Positions 33,840-46,508 of a stretch of DNA of 64,000 nucleotides are shown here, piece by piece. The stretch lies in contig NW_019091609.1 of assembly GCF_001949145.1 (NCBI RefSeq), positions 212,857 through 276,856 on the forward strand, in the 5' to 3' direction. The position numbers were made by a program, and so were the translations under genes. Every line of letters starts with the position of its first letter. Position 1 is the stretch's first letter. Below the pieces are notes generated by a model. It ran no database searches and was not told where the DNA came from. It saw nothing but the letters and a program-made list of their open reading frames with translations. This stretch comes from Acanthaster planci (taxonomy: Eukaryota; Echinodermata; Asteroidea; Valvatida; Acanthasteridae).

Positions 33840-35511
33840 CTAGTGAATGTTGATAAATTCTGTATCAGGTAAAGACATGTTATTTAGGACACTGACCAGG
33901 AAAGGACGAATATACCAGAGGACAGCATTTGAGCACCAATGGCCCATGGCACGAATGTCATCAATGGACACCAAAGACTGCGCAGCGGTACTGGCCGCCC
34001 CGATCCGGAATGAATGACCGAGAATGTGGTGATGACGAACATGCACAAAAGTGAGGACTTGCCATAGCATCGCACTGATAATGAGTGAGGGGCTCCCCAC
34101 CAAAATAGCAAAATAAAGTTGTGGAAACCAACAGGTGCATCCCTAAGAATCTGTGTAAAGCAACCACCCCACAAATACTGCTATCAAGTGAACGTGAAAC
34201 ACGGACAACCTGAGGGGGGCCGCACTGATTCTGAGATTTGGTGCCGAGGATCGGCTGCAAATTCCCCTAAGCGTAAGAAATGAAAAGGCAGCTGGATACA
34301 TACTGCTTGCAAAAGAAGACGCACACCCAGCTGGCAATGACCGGATCATGGTAGCAAGCAAGGTCTCTGACACAGGCTCCCTGCCATCAAAGGCCGGGTG
34401 ATTCTGCTATCACCCTTCCAGCAACTTGGATACGAAACATTCCCCCATGGGATCATCAAAACCATGCAGCTCATGATAGTAGCCAATGGCTACATACGTG
34501 TTAATTGTGGACGCCGCCTAATTGCGAACTGAAAGTCATACAATAAAGTGATGAATATCTTCATCATCAGCTGGGCCACCTGTGTTCAACATCTGCAGGT
34601 GGTGGAAACAACAAAACAGATTCCATGCGCTGGAGTATACTCTGTGGGTATTAGGCATCAGAGGCGCTTGCAGCAGGCGGTTGGTCTCGGCGTCTACCAC
34701 ATGAGTGGGACAGCTGGTAACGGTGTCATTTGTACCTCAGTGTGAGAGGCCACATCTTGGAAGCGATGTGCCTGGAAACAGGAGAGAGTGTCGGCTATCT
34801 CATTACTTGCTCCTGGAACATGAACCGCTCTAAACGAGATATTGTAATGGAGACATTCAAGAACAAACAAATGAACCAGATGCATTACACGTGGGCATCG
34901 CAACGACTGACTATTGACAATGTGCATGACTGACATATCTGTGTGAAACTGAACCCTACAGTTAGCTAAATGCTGCGCCCAACGCAGTACAGCTATGACT
35001 AGAGGAAGAAATTCTAAAAAAGGCAATAGATGGTGGCTCGCGCAAAATATCATCTGGCCAATGACCTTGAACCCATCTGCCATTGTAGTATGCACTAAAA
35101 CCGACACTGGCCGCCGCATCCGTATATAAATGGAGGGATGACGAGTCCTCCCATCTAATCTCAGTAACAACAGAAACCCTGTTAAATAAAGTCAGAAACT
35201 CAAGCCGTAGGAGCAATAGAGCCATGCACCTAAGGACAGCCACACCTGATGATGCAGCCACTTCAGGCCTCAAGACAGTGCAGTCAAGTGCCACAAAAAA
35301 AAAATGTCATGATCCCACCAAGGACTGAATGCCTGGCTCCACTCCACAGCCTCAAATGCCCGGCTTGCCTCTGCATGCTTGACGACCTGGCTAGACTGCC
35401 CCACCACACCAAGGTTGTGCTTCTAAATGGCCTTGACGACATTGTTCCACCCGAGGCTTGGTTTTGTAATCCGTTAACATGGTGTTGCCTCCCACACTTG
35501 TAACCCCTCAA
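33840..35511 (-). mobile_element. DIRS/Ngaro-type retroelement fossil (antisense)
   Basis: Parts, read on the minus strand: an RT/connection piece (35511-35284), an RNase H region (about 35300-34694; SSLHLYTDAAASVGFSAYYN and VQFHTDMSVMHIVNSQSLRC), and a tyrosine recombinase C-terminus (34103-33840; HSFRIGAASTAAQSLVSID, IRAMGHWCSNAVLWYIRP) with the R...HxLR...H/W...Y catalytic pattern. The gag and most of RT are absent from the window copy. It is broken several times and antisense to TRIM37. Confidence 0.75.
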
Positions 35512-35644
35512 AATTAATATCCTGTCGCACTTTACTTAAATTTTTCTTTGCTGTATTTGCGGAGAAATAATGTTACATGTGTGCTTGTGAAATGAGGCTG
35601 TGATGAAAATGATCAATTTATCGTAGAGGCCAAGCAATTCATTT

Positions 35645-35830
35645 TCATTAATTTGGGATTTTTTGCCCTACCCGATGTATATTTTAACACTGTATGCCCA
35701 GTGTATGCCTCCAAAGGCTTGTGAAAAAAACCACAAACGTACTTGGTTGGGACTCAAATCCATGACCTTCTGCTTACTCGATGGTCAAGTGGTTAAGACG
35801 TCTGTACTAGTTTCAGTTCTACAGTGTACA
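35645..35830 (-). mobile_element. tRNA-derived SINE, copy 2
   Basis: Same family as 14462-14625 (shared ttaacactgtat, gggactcaaa.cc and the cttctgcttac/cctcttgcttac region). On the minus strand the B box reads GGATTTGAGTCCCAACC. Diverged from copy 1, so the family is not recent. Confidence 0.65.
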
Positions 35831-36650
35831 ACATTCCAGTCAGGTCACACTTCACGCGCCCGCCACATGGATCCACCCCCTTCCCACTCAGATGCATTTG
35901 CAATGTCTAACTTATATGTGAGTAATATAACTTCTACTGTTGCTGTGTATAAATCATTTTATCTTTTAGGATTTGATAAGATGAATTATTCATAGAAAAA
36001 TGAGCATTATTTTAGTATGTTTCAAAAGCGGGGGGAAATGTTTTTACAGGTGGGTGTGAATACACTCCAACCAGAAATATTTGGTCCGAAATTGTAACAG
36101 AAATGCAATATATATTCTACATAAAAGGGACAACAGATGTAACCACCTGTGTCACTTGCTCCACAACCTTGTCTCCCCTGTTGATAATAAACTCCGCCAA
36201 GTCAGTTTAGCCATCAATTTTTTGCTGATTTGCTAGGACTAACAGCTCCAAGCAATTCTTGATGTCTCTGGAGACAGCAATTTGTGACACTTCAAATGCC
36301 ATGAATGTGCTTTTCTTGTGTTTTTTTGAAATTAGTGTTTCATTTGTGCTGCTGTATGTCAGTAGATAAACTTGTCTATTGTAACGTCCGCATGCTGAAT
36401 GCACATCATCAACTACCTCTATCTTTGTGACTTTCAGTATGAAATGCCAGTAACCATTTACAAGGAACACACCAACGACCGTTCATTGTATTGGTACCTT
36501 TTACATCTGCAAGCTAATAGGGAGCACGTACATCCTGCTCTTATAAAATTTAAAAAATGCTGCACAAGCGCAATTGTACACCACCTCAACTGAAAAAAGG
36601 AGAGTCACTCACATCCTTTTTTTGTAATGGTTCACCGTTGCAATGTTTTG
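35831..36650. other. Intron sequence, nothing recognised
   Basis: The minus frame 36207-36470 is open but unassigned. No repeat ends seen. Confidence 0.4.
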
Positions 36651-38995
36651 TCTGAAACCTAACCAGAAAGTTAAAAGAGTTCAGACCGAATAAAAAACTT
36701 CATTGAGAGACGTGTGCTGAAATCGTATGGTGCACTCTTCAAGATGCACCCAACTTATCTCATTTTCAATGGCCAACTTGCCTCTTGTTGTGGATACCTG
36801 CTCGCAGCAATCCCATCCACACAAGTTTACTATGGACCCTTTGACCCTGTCACGTTTGATTTGACACCAAGCATGACAAAGCCCTGGACACAGTGAAACA
36901 ACTGTTCATGCAGATTCCTGTACTGCAGTTCTATGACATCAAGAAAGAGGTTTCCATTGAGTGTGACAGCCCTGATGTGGGTTATGGAGCCGTCCTCACC
37001 CAAGAGGGGAAACTAGTAGCATACGCATAATGAAGCCTCTCTCTATGCAAGTGCAACTACACCCATATTGAGAAGGAATGCCTGGCCATTGTCTTTGCAG
37101 CAGAGCATTTTGACCAGTATTTCCTATAGGCGTAGCAGTGTTTGGGTCCAAACCAACCATAAGCTGTTCATGGCGATCACAAGAAGCCAGTTCTCACCAG
37201 CTCCAAACACCTTCAGAGAATGTGGCTCAAGTTGTAGAAGTACTCACTCAATGTAGAGTATAAGCCTGGACCAGAAAGGTATATCCGTGACACTCTGCCA
37301 TGAGCACTATCCCGACGAGAGGTCACTAGGGGCACATCACCCTACGTCATCTCAAGGTTGTTATTTCCAGAGGAAGCTGGACGATAACAGTATGGCGTCT
37401 GGCGTGTTTGTCTCAGATGAGAGACAAAGGGTATCTGAGAGGAAACTCTGTGGGACACAACTCTGCAATAATTGGCTAACATGGTAATGGCAGGATGGCC
37501 AAGCAACAAGCAGGAGGTACCATTCTGTATCAGAGAGTACTGGCTCTACCAGGATGAGTTAGCCGCACTGAATTGCATCACCTTTAGAGGCACCAGAGTT
37601 GTGATACCCACATACACGAGGTGTGATCTCATCGTCCGAGCCCATGCATCACACACCTAAGGGATATATTTATATAGAGAGAGTACCATCAACATGGCTC
37701 GAGAGATCATGTTATGACGACACATGTATCAAGAACTGACTGAAACTTTTCAGAAAGGCTCAATCAGCAAATTGTATAAAGCCTCTGATGATTCTTGCCT
37801 TACCAACCATCCCATGGCAAGTGGTTGAAACTGACTGTTTTGAGCTGGACTTTCAGTTAAATGTGTCATTGTTGACATGTATGCTGACTTCATAGAAGTT
37901 GTGAAACTGGAGGATATGACCACTTACGAAAAAACCAAACCAGTCTTTGCCACACATGACATACCAGCTCTACTCACTCTCATGAGTTCAGCCAGTTTGC
38001 TCGGGAATGGGATGTACGCCACACCACCGCAAGTCCCCATTACAGCAGAGCAAACGGCAAAGCTGAATCTGTTGTCAGAATCATCAAATGCCTCATCAAA
38101 AGGTCCAAAAAAGATGGTGGAGACATGTGGCTGTCTGTTTTTGAGTGGCGCAGCACTCCAATGCCAGTAATGACAAGCTCACTGGCACAATGCCTCATGT
38201 CTCACAGAACCAGAACCCTCATGCCATGCAACACCACACCGTATATACCAATTCTTCAGGAGGCTGTGCCAGTTGAGATTGCTCAAAGAGACAACAGGCC
38301 AAGAAATTCTATGACTGTAGTGCCAAGTCACTCCCACAACCGGTGGTTGGCCAACCTGTCAAGAGTCCAACCTGTCCTTGTGTTGACAGTGCTCCATGGA
38401 AACCTGGTATTGTCAGAGATAAAGTTGCCCCTTGAAGCTACGTTCCTGAAGTGGATGGGCAACAGTACTGCAGAAACTGAGTTCACCTCAGGGATACATT
38501 GGCCGCACCTAACACAGGACTGACATCTAACAAAGCCCTGATTATGGATGCAGCTTCTTCATCACCGGACTCAAAACTTGAATCATCTGACCATCACAGG
38601 AAACCACAGGTCATGGCTAGGTCTGGCAGAATCTTCAAGCATCCCAGTATCAAAAGGACTGTGAACTAAATGAACATTGGCTAGTGGTCCTAACGAGAGT
38701 GGGTAGAGGAAAAGTGAACAGTGAGCACTTAACACATTTTATGGACACTTGGTTTACATTGGCATTTCTCAGCATTTATTGCACGTTTATATGAAGAAAT
38801 TTCTCTTAATTGTTAAAACATAGTACTCTCTATAAGTGTTTGGGAAGTGTTATACCTTCACTCTTTATCAAAAATTTACTGTTTTCAACAATGCTAACTC
38901 TACGACAATGTTTCACTCAAAAAAGGAAAGAAAAGTTGTGGGATCTTATCACCATTTTCAAAACCAATTAGTTCTTTACTCCAAAAAGGGGAGAT
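36651..38995 (+). mobile_element. Ty3/Gypsy pol fossil
   Basis: Parts on the + strand in order: RNase H (about 36870-37130; TVKQLFMQIPVLQFYDIKKE, DVGYGAVLTQEGKLVAYA), integrase zinc-finger region (about 37510-37660; REYWLYQDELAALNCITFRG), integrase core end (about 37970-38100) and C-terminal integrase region to about 38520. A purine tract (aaaaaggggaga) at about 38983-38994 precedes TGTTATGG, which would open the 3' LTR. The order is that of Gypsy. Heavily broken and old. Confidence 0.78.
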
Positions 38996-39769
38996 GTTAT
39001 GGAAATAGACTTTAGAGAAAGATCATAAGTTTTGATGCACCAACAACAGCAAAAACATTTACTCAGAGGTAACATGTAAAAGCATCAAGAAGAAGCAAAT
39101 GCCTTTGATGCATGGCCCAAATTCACAGAGCTGCTGAAGTACAAAATTTGCTGAAGTGCCTAAAACATTGCTCAAAAACAAAGGTTACCAGCTAAAAAAC
39201 ACTGTGTGATTATCATGCCAACCCCGAAACATGTAGATAACATCCCCAAACGATAAACATTACAATGGAGTTGTGATAGGTGATCTGTGCATACACGTGG
39301 CCATGTACAATGTACATGTGCAACTCGTAATGCATTATGCACGCACAACGTGGATGGGCGAAGTCTGCTTTCCAGATATATTCCTATACTGGTGATTTTC
39401 TAGATTCTAGATTCTATGTCAGGTCCGGGAACCAGACTAGCTACAACTAAATTGAGTGTTCCGCAGTGCTGCAATCCATTATTGCATGCAGCGTACAGTG
39501 TATGTGTACTTTACAAGACTATACACAGTGACAGTGCCTCTTCCAGCCGCTGTCTGGTGATAGTTCATGTTGCGAAATGAACAGGAAGGTCTTGGAACCA
39601 AGGCTAGGAATACACTGGCATTTTGCGTGCATAATTGGCTAAGACAGCAGTGTGTAGGCCTTGTGTTTGTCAGACTGTACAGAATAGCGGTCTGCGAGGA
39701 TCAATTTTCTTGTACCTTTGTATTTTAATGTCCGTTACTGGATTTAAAAGATTTTTTTATGAAGTACTG
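38996..39769. other. Probable start of Gypsy 3' LTR, then unassigned
   Basis: Begins TGTTATGG directly after the purine tract. The LTR end cannot be fixed because no 5' LTR is present for comparison. The frame 39635-39874 is not convincing. Confidence 0.35.
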
Positions 39770-39953
39770 TTAATTGACTACGAGTACCTTGATGCTCAAA
39801 TACAATTTTATTCCACGTATTTTGCAGCCCGGGTACAAGAACTGTTGTTCAAGTACGAGTACTTGGAAATTTGAGGTTAAAGACACTAGTACTCTGACAA
39901 CAGTACTTGCGTAATACTTGGGTACAGATACCGAGTACGAGTACTACAACACT
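39770..39953. mobile_element. hAT-like MITE end, GAGTAC-rich
   Basis: Rich in GAGTAC/GTACTC words as in the MITE at 5280-5674, ending GAGTACTACAACACTG. Its complement CAGTGTTGTAGTACTC closely matches the end of that MITE. The left end is lost or too diverged to place. Confidence 0.55.
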
Positions 39954-40326
39954 GGAGTCTGGCCATGCTTGCCACCCGATGTATTCACGCATAATGTACA
40001 TGTATATCATGTACATTTTGGTGCACGCTAGCGACAGTCCACATATTTCTTGGTAACTTTGCTCTTGTGTCAACATAACCGTAACAAAAACCAAATATTG
40101 ACCCTATCTTTAAAATCTTGAGCTCAATCTTGTGACTATATTTGCCAACATACCTTTGGCTAGCTGTGTGTGTAATTATAGGAAAATCAAACCCAGCTTC
40201 ATCAATCATTTTGTTGTGGGTCTTGTGCAAATGATGTCATCAGCTGCAGGATCTTTGACACCGCCATGTTGGTGATCAGTTGCACGCAATTTGCAAGTTG
40301 CTCAACGCCATCATAGCATCCCCAAA

Positions 40327-40528
40327 ATGGCGGAGTATCTGTTTTCTGATTACGTGAAATCCCTTAGGTGTGAAGCAAAAGCAAGATATTTGGACAAAAC
40401 AAGAGGTATTGGGATCGATCCCTACCTGATTTGTCTGAAAGATTTAAAGGCAGTGATGTACTGCTGTATAAAAGAGCTGCCAGATGTAGCATATCCCGAC
40501 TTGTATCACTACTTGATAAACACACCTG
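40327..40528 (+). CDS. SWIM/YqaJ-type gene, exon 1
   Basis: Starts at an ATG in strong context (CAAAATGGCGG, which also reads as a YY1-type site). It encodes MAEYLFSDYVKSLRCEAKAR and on to LPDVAYPDLYHYLINTP, with a donor GGTGAGT in phase 1. This is the N-terminal block of a large invertebrate family that has a SWIM zinc finger followed by a YqaJ-like (phage lambda exonuclease-type) nuclease domain. Later exons at 41661, 45911 and 46509 continue the same family. The function in animals is unknown. The gene lies on the same strand inside a TRIM37 intron. Confidence 0.65.
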
Positions 40529-41660
40529 GTGAGTATTTTTGACTTGGCTAACATAGTACTGTAACAGCCTGTTATATCCTCATGATCTTTCATGTCCTTG
40601 AAATAACCATCTGTGCCACATCAGCTTAGGCTTTGTCTTTCAGTATCTATGCCATGGTGAAGTAAAACTTTCAGCACATCTAGGCCTAGCCTATGCCTGT
40701 ATAAAATTGTAAATCAAATGCCTGTTTGTAAATCATCTGCCTAAACGTTGGTGTAAAGAACCTGTCGCAAAGTCCAGTAAAGACATGAAAAAGGTTGAAT
40801 GTGCTGAGTCTGCTTTGGCATACCCCATTCTAGGCTGCCTGATGACTGATGTAAGCCATGGCATTTAAATGATAATGCCAGGCCGTTGTTAAGTAGCACT
40901 GTGTAATCTGTGGGCCAAACCCAATACCAACCCAATACTAACCAGAGTTATTTTTTCATAGCACTATCAAATATGTAAAATTCGTTCCTTTGATTATTTT
41001 AAGGAAAAATTTAAATAAATAAGAAAATGTTTGTGCTGTACTTAATTTTTCTAGTCAAGTGACTTAGCAAATAATGGTTGACTCGGAAAGATTCTACTTT
41101 AACACATCCACCAAAACCAGTCTGGAACAGCAAAATTTTTGAAAATAACCACCTATAGATGTGTTCAAAATATTATAAATCTTATATTTGGCACAACCAT
41201 AAAACGACGAGTTAAATCAGGAAATGTTCCTGCAATATAAGGAAGAAAGTTTGGGTTTTATGTTAAATTGACTTGCCAATGAACCATAGTTACTCACAAT
41301 ATTCATTTTTCTTTCTGCCTGTTTTCCTCGATTTTGCTGAAATCTAGAAACAACAGGTTCTGCCATGTATCTATATAATTCTGAAGACAATTGGATAATT
41401 ATTAGTTCCTAACTAGTTCTAGTGAGGTATCAAATTAAAATCTTTCTGACATAATTTGGATGGTGGCCAGGAGGACGGGTTACCTGAGTCTGCATCCACT
41501 GCCATCTAAACCTTGTCATTTGTCAAATACCTGGCTGCCAGTTTGATGTTCATAATTTCTCCTACTAATTCATTTCACAGAATTCAACACAAAATTGGAT
41601 TGTATTGATTAGTACTAGAGGTAACATTCTTGACATTGTTTTAGATGTTGCACATTGCAG
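40529..41660. other. Intron of the SWIM/YqaJ-type gene
   Basis: No coding frame or repeat recognised. Confidence 0.45.
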
Positions 41661-41782
41661 GCTTTAACGGACAATCTCCCAAAGCCTATGAGAATCTTGG
41701 TGCCTACAAGTTCAATTTAGGATGGATGAGGAGCTTATTAATGGTTTGTTTAAGAAAGGACAAATTCATCATTACATCCAAG
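41661..41782 (+). CDS. SWIM/YqaJ-type gene, exon 2
   Basis: A 122-nt exon between cattgcag and gtatttt. Completing Gly across the junction it reads GFNGQSPKAYENLGAYKFNL and WMRSLLMVCLRKDKFIITSK. This matches the family block that precedes the SWIM finger (SPKAYKSLDAYK, then KFLVTAKV). It ends in phase 0. The expected SWIM exon (CxC...CSH) was not found downstream. Confidence 0.6.
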
Positions 41783-42730
41783 GTATTTTGTTCTATTTAG
41801 TAATTTAAAGATTTAAGCCTTTTTGAGTTTTGGGTTGCATGATTTTGTTCAGCTTACAACATAACTGCCAACATACAAAAGATGATTGGACAAGTGTTGC
41901 TACATGCAGTCAAGAGACAAATAAAAACTGCTTAGGGCTTGCAACATACTTGTTCATGTTCTTGTATTTCCACAGTTTTGCATACATACGATCTCAATTT
42001 TCAAACAATATATTTGACACGGTGGGAAAGCCATGGAGGTACCCACTAAAAAGCAAATCTTATGATTGTGGGCCCCAAAAACCAATTCATGGTTACTATT
42101 AATTAATTACTGTACACAAAGACAAACACTAGACAGACAAGACACTTAGTGTTACTCCAAATCTTAAAAGCTATCACTCATGTATATAGGCCTATCAGGC
42201 CCCCTAGAATATTAAGTACTCGCATTCACAATCATCATTATATTTCCCAATGAAGGTACTCTCCATCTTATGTACACACAAGGTATATCAAGAATAAATT
42301 ACCATTTAGAGTTTTGTTTCCAAGATCCCTGGTGCGGATTAAGCGACAAGAATTTAAAGATACACCCTGTTTTGGAACATTTAGACATCTTGCTCTACTT
42401 CGCATTTTACTTACAAATGCACGATCTCTGAATAATAAGATTGACGAATTGGAAGTATTATCAGACCAAAACAAAATTGATACGGCCATGTAAGAGAAAC
42501 ATGGTTTGATTACAATATGGTGCTAGCAGCTGGAATCTCTGATTTCAACTTACTTTGTAAAAACCATCCTGATGAATGTAGAGGTGGAGGGGTTGCGGCA
42601 TATGTCAGAAAATTGTGAATTTATTTCTGTTGAGTCTTTACCATGGCACAAATGTAATTTTGAGTGCCTTTGGCTGAAATGCTGTATCAAACAAGTGAAA
42701 GGTTGCTCAGTTAATATGTATGTTGCTATC

Positions 42731-43007
42731 ATTATTTCCCATATCTTCTATATATGAACATGAGCTTTTAGATTATATCCATAATACTGTTGATATTATA
42801 TGTGCCAATGATTCCTCAGGTGGACAAGTTGGCCCCTCTAGGGGTCAGTGATCATTGCTTTATCTTTATTCAACCATTAACTAAGCTTTCCATAACCAAG
42901 AAATACACGGGTATTTCAAGGCTGTATAGAGATTCCTCAGTTAGATAATTATTTCCCATATCTTCTATATATGAACATGAGCTTTTAGATTATATCCATA
43001 ATACTGT
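42731..43007. repeat. Exact 60-bp direct repeat inside the LINE
   Basis: 42731-42790 and 42948-43007 are identical over 60 bp (starting attatttcccatatcttcta), 217 bp apart. The lack of any difference in an otherwise decayed LINE means a recent local duplication, or an assembly artefact. Confidence 0.9.
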
Positions 43008-43185
43008 ATTAATTATAACTGAAACAATGTGTTGAAACTTGCAGTCAATCAGCAATCGATCAAGTCAGCTCTTTCGCAAATAAATTGTCCGAAATTAATC
43101 ATGTCCATTTCCCACAGGTTATTAGGAAATTTTGTAAAAGTGACAAACCATGGCTTAAAAGATTGTTGGTTCAAAGAAATCATGC

Positions 43186-43608
43186 TTAACCCCTTCAAGC
43201 CAGGAGGCGTTAAAACAAGCCGTAAAAATGGAGATCCTCAGCCTGCTTTTCAGCTATTATTCTCAGCCCACACTCGAGTGAACACAGTGAAAGAAGGCAG
43301 ACCCTGGCTCTTGTGTATATGGTAATTGGTCTTTGTGTGTAGCCCAGAAATGAAAGACTGAATTTGCATCATAATCACCAGCTTCACAATAGTCCCCACT
43401 TTGAAAAGAGGCAACGGGAATGTTGAAGCTCAAGTAGAGCCGCATGCCACCGAACAATCAGCCTTTTCACCATGTAATTCAAAGCGTGCAGAGCATGCAG
43501 GGCCACAAACCAATAATTTGCGGTTTGGCAGGTGGCCTTCGTGGCGAAGCGATGCTGGAATTCTTGGAGTCAGCTTTCAGGAAGAAATTCCTGTCGAGAA
43601 GGGGTTAA
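43186..43608. mobile_element. TTAA-type MITE (CCCCTTC family), copy 2
   Basis: A 423-bp element bounded by TTAA at 43186-43189 and 43605-43608. The ends start CCCCTTC and finish GAAGGGG. It is closely similar to 29561-29965 and supplies the part hidden by the assembly gap there. No coding content. It is inserted in the LINE. Confidence 0.85.
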
Positions 43609-44496
43609 GTATCGGAATATTAATGATACTAATGCATCTAGATGGTGAATGCTTCAAAATAGGTTCAGCGAGAGATTTATAATGAAAATTTTGCAGAACA
43701 TCCATACAAGAGTTGAAGGATAGTCAATCGAGAAGATGGCATTCTTGTATGCAGAAAGTTTTGCCATTTAATCAGTAAACCAATGTAATAATATTCCAGG
43801 ATTTCTGATCGACCTTCATTCCACTTTGTGCAGATTTGTTCTCAACTACCTGCTTTAAACTTCTACAACTTATCTTGATATTTACCAGGGGAATCACCAC
43901 CTTCCCAAATTTATCGTATCAAGTTTTGAAACTACTGAGTAATCTTCATGTATCAATAGCTGGACATCCTCACAATTTACCAACTAAACTTATTAGAGAA
44001 TTTGGTACCGAACTTGCAGGTCCTTTAACCACTGTATTCAATTCTTGTTCAAGGGAAGGTATATTTCCAAATATCTGGAAGCAACCTGTAGTGGTGCCAG
44101 TACCCAAGGAAAAAAACAATTGTTTCTTACAACAAACTGATGCCTATTTCACTTACCCCCACTTTTGGGCATATTTTTGAAACATTTTTGGCTAAGTGGT
44201 TAATTCAAGACATTTCTACTAAGATTGATGTTCAGCAGCTTGGAAACATGAGAAGATGCTCTACTGCTCACTATTTTGTTGATTTTTTGAATTATGTTGT
44301 TGAGGGACCTGATAGACCAGGTTTTTTATGTGTGCCTTGGTGAAATAGTTAAAATAGGCAACAATCTCGATTACAAAATTATTTAGATGACCTTGCAGGC
44401 TTGTGTAAATGCATTGATGTTTTACCCAAGCCATCCAAATGTCATATTTTGACATTTCCTTCCTTAAATGACAACCTGTGCTGCAAGATTTTGTTA

Positions 44497-44954
44497 TTAA
44501 CCACTCCCTGCCGGGAGTGATATAGTGGAGATAATCCAGCCTTATTTTGAAACAGTGTACCACGGTTTGAGGCATTTAGAGCGAGCGGATTACCACCGGG
44601 GACAAAAGCGCTCCACCACCGCAGGATGAGCCACACAGCACTGCTGCATGTTAATCTGGCCCCTATTGAAAAGAGGTCAGCAGTGCACTGTGCCATTTGG
44701 GAACAAAAGAATCTTACATAACACCGCATAATCTGGGCTCTTTTTCCAAGGCTGCAGGCCTGGCTGAAATATTCAAAAGTCAATGAAGGTTAACTGTCAG
44801 CTTTAGAGTAGAGCCCAAAGAGTCCTTCATGTAGGTATAAACGGCCATTTAATGAAATGATGAATTTTGGAAGAATTTTGAAAATGGAAAATCTTGAAAA
44901 GGACCTTGCATCTCGTCTTGCTCAAGAAAAATCCACCCGGCAACAAGTGGTTAA
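44497..44954. mobile_element. TTAA-flanked MITE (CCACTTCCTGCCGGG family), copy 2
   Basis: A 458-bp element with TTAA at 44497-44500 and 44951-44954. The ends are CCACTCCCTGCCGGG and CCCGGCAACAAGTGG. The interior matches 17040-17420, for example agtgcactg.gcca and cataatctgggctctt. It is shorter than copy 1 at its left side. Confidence 0.85.
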
Positions 44955-45910
44955 CAGTATCCAGATAAATCGTATGTCACAAATTAAGTAAATAAGTGTT
45001 GTTATCCGAAATGATTTGAAATGGAATTATCACTCAGATGATGTTGTTTCAAAGGCCTCTTGATATCTACACTCTCTGTGTCTGTTAAGAAAGTGAGTGC
45101 TTCAGCAGAAGATATTGTGGCTGTTTTTACTGCTTATGTAAGACCAATCTTAGAATATGCATGCCAGGTCTGGCACACATCTATTACTCAACAGCAATGC
45201 CTGGCTGTTGAGAGGGTACAAAAATGGGCTTGTCGTATTGTGCTTGGTTCTCAATATACTACGTATTGTGATGCTCTGGTATGTTTGCACTTATCAACAC
45301 TTCAGCATAGGTGACATATCTTGCTATAAAAATTTGGTGAAAAAACAAATGAGCTCCAACGGACAGCGTAAAGTGCTTCCGCCCGAGAAAGTATATCATT
45401 GGGATCTTACATTAGAAAGTAAGTTTTGCCTAGTCCAACCACTGTGCAATACTGAGAGGTATAACTGATCTACCATCCCACAGTTAACACAAATTTTAAA
45501 CGGAAAGATATAAGTTTGCATGTTTTTAATGATATTTGTGCAATGTACGTTGATGTTTTTTAAGTATATACATAGATTATTTTATGTTTCATGATTTTAG
45601 TTTGTTTTGATTCTTGTGTAAATTGAAACTATTTTGGCCCTTGGGCCACCAGTTTCAATGCTTTTTATGTGACAATAAACCAAATATATATATTGTATTA
45701 AATTTAGACCCATCATGGACATCTGCATAGCAAGCTCCTCACCTCCGGATTCTGAGTGCTTGCATGTAAGCAGGATCCATCCGATAAGCCCATTCTATTT
45801 TTCACATTGCGTTTAATGAATGAAGCAAGGGGAAGAAATTACATATTTTTGCTCTTCTTGGCTGCAAAAAATCTTCAGAATTGAATTGTGCTGGAAACCT
45901 TTTTTCACAG

Positions 45911-46097
45911 GTTGAGACTGTTGAATTATTAACAAAGTCACAGGCAGCTAACAAGCTTTGGTTTCAGCAAAGACGAGAAAGGATAACAGCATCTAAACTG
46001 AAGGCTGCAATAAGAACTTATTCAGTTATGCCATCACTGTCATTGATCAAGTCCATCGCTACCCTGAGAACTACAAGTTAACAACAAAGGCTACAAG
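45911..46097 (+). pseudogene. SWIM/YqaJ-type gene, exon with nuclease-domain start, frameshifted
   Basis: After ttcacag the frame reads SQAANKLWFQQRRERITASK then PSLSLIKSI, the hallmark start of the YqaJ-like domain (WFQxRxxRITASK). Near 46058 one base is missing. The next frame continues as YPENYKLTTKATR up to the donor AG|gtgaga. So this host-type gene carries a frameshift here. It enters in phase 0. Confidence 0.6.
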
Positions 46098-46508
46098 GTG
46101 AGATGGCAGTCACTTGCATTGGCAACATGCATACATAAAGTTCAGGTTACTTTTGATTGAAATTGGATGTTTTATCTGAAAAGCTTATAAACTTCTCTGG
46201 GAATTTGTACAGATGGAGTTGTCACTGTTAAATACTTGTCAGTTAAAAGCACAGGTCCTTTCACTGCCTTTTCCTTGAATGGGAGGATTTCTATGCATTA
46301 AATGAAAACGTTGAGTTATCTTTCAATATTCAATTCCATAACAATAACAATCGAAAAGGCTTTTCAGTGACCAATTTTTCATGCATGTGTGAGTTTGACC
46401 ATTTTCTTTTCTCACAAGCATTGAAATAGTGTCTATTTGAAAGTAATATCTGCTCAATTAATCCAAAGTGAACTTTATCTTTCTTTGTGTTTTTGTATGC
46501 TTGTGTAG

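Larger units (their letters stand above)
42270..45690 (+). mobile_element. CR1-group LINE, decayed, with nested insertions
   Basis: A non-LTR retrotransposon in the intron of the SWIM/YqaJ-type gene. The endonuclease start is near 42390-42610 (LLTNARSLNNKIDELEVL; a GGGVAAYVR block). RT blocks are at 43836-44340 (HNLPTKLIREFGTELAGPLT, then GIFPNIWKQPVVVPVPKEKN). The C-terminal tail is at 45060-45314 (AYVRPILEYACQVWHT and ERVQKWACRIVLG). It ends near 45690 with AATAAA-like and TA-rich sequence. Frames are broken throughout. Two TTAA MITEs (43186-43608 and 44497-44954) are inserted into it, so it is older than both. Confidence 0.82.
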
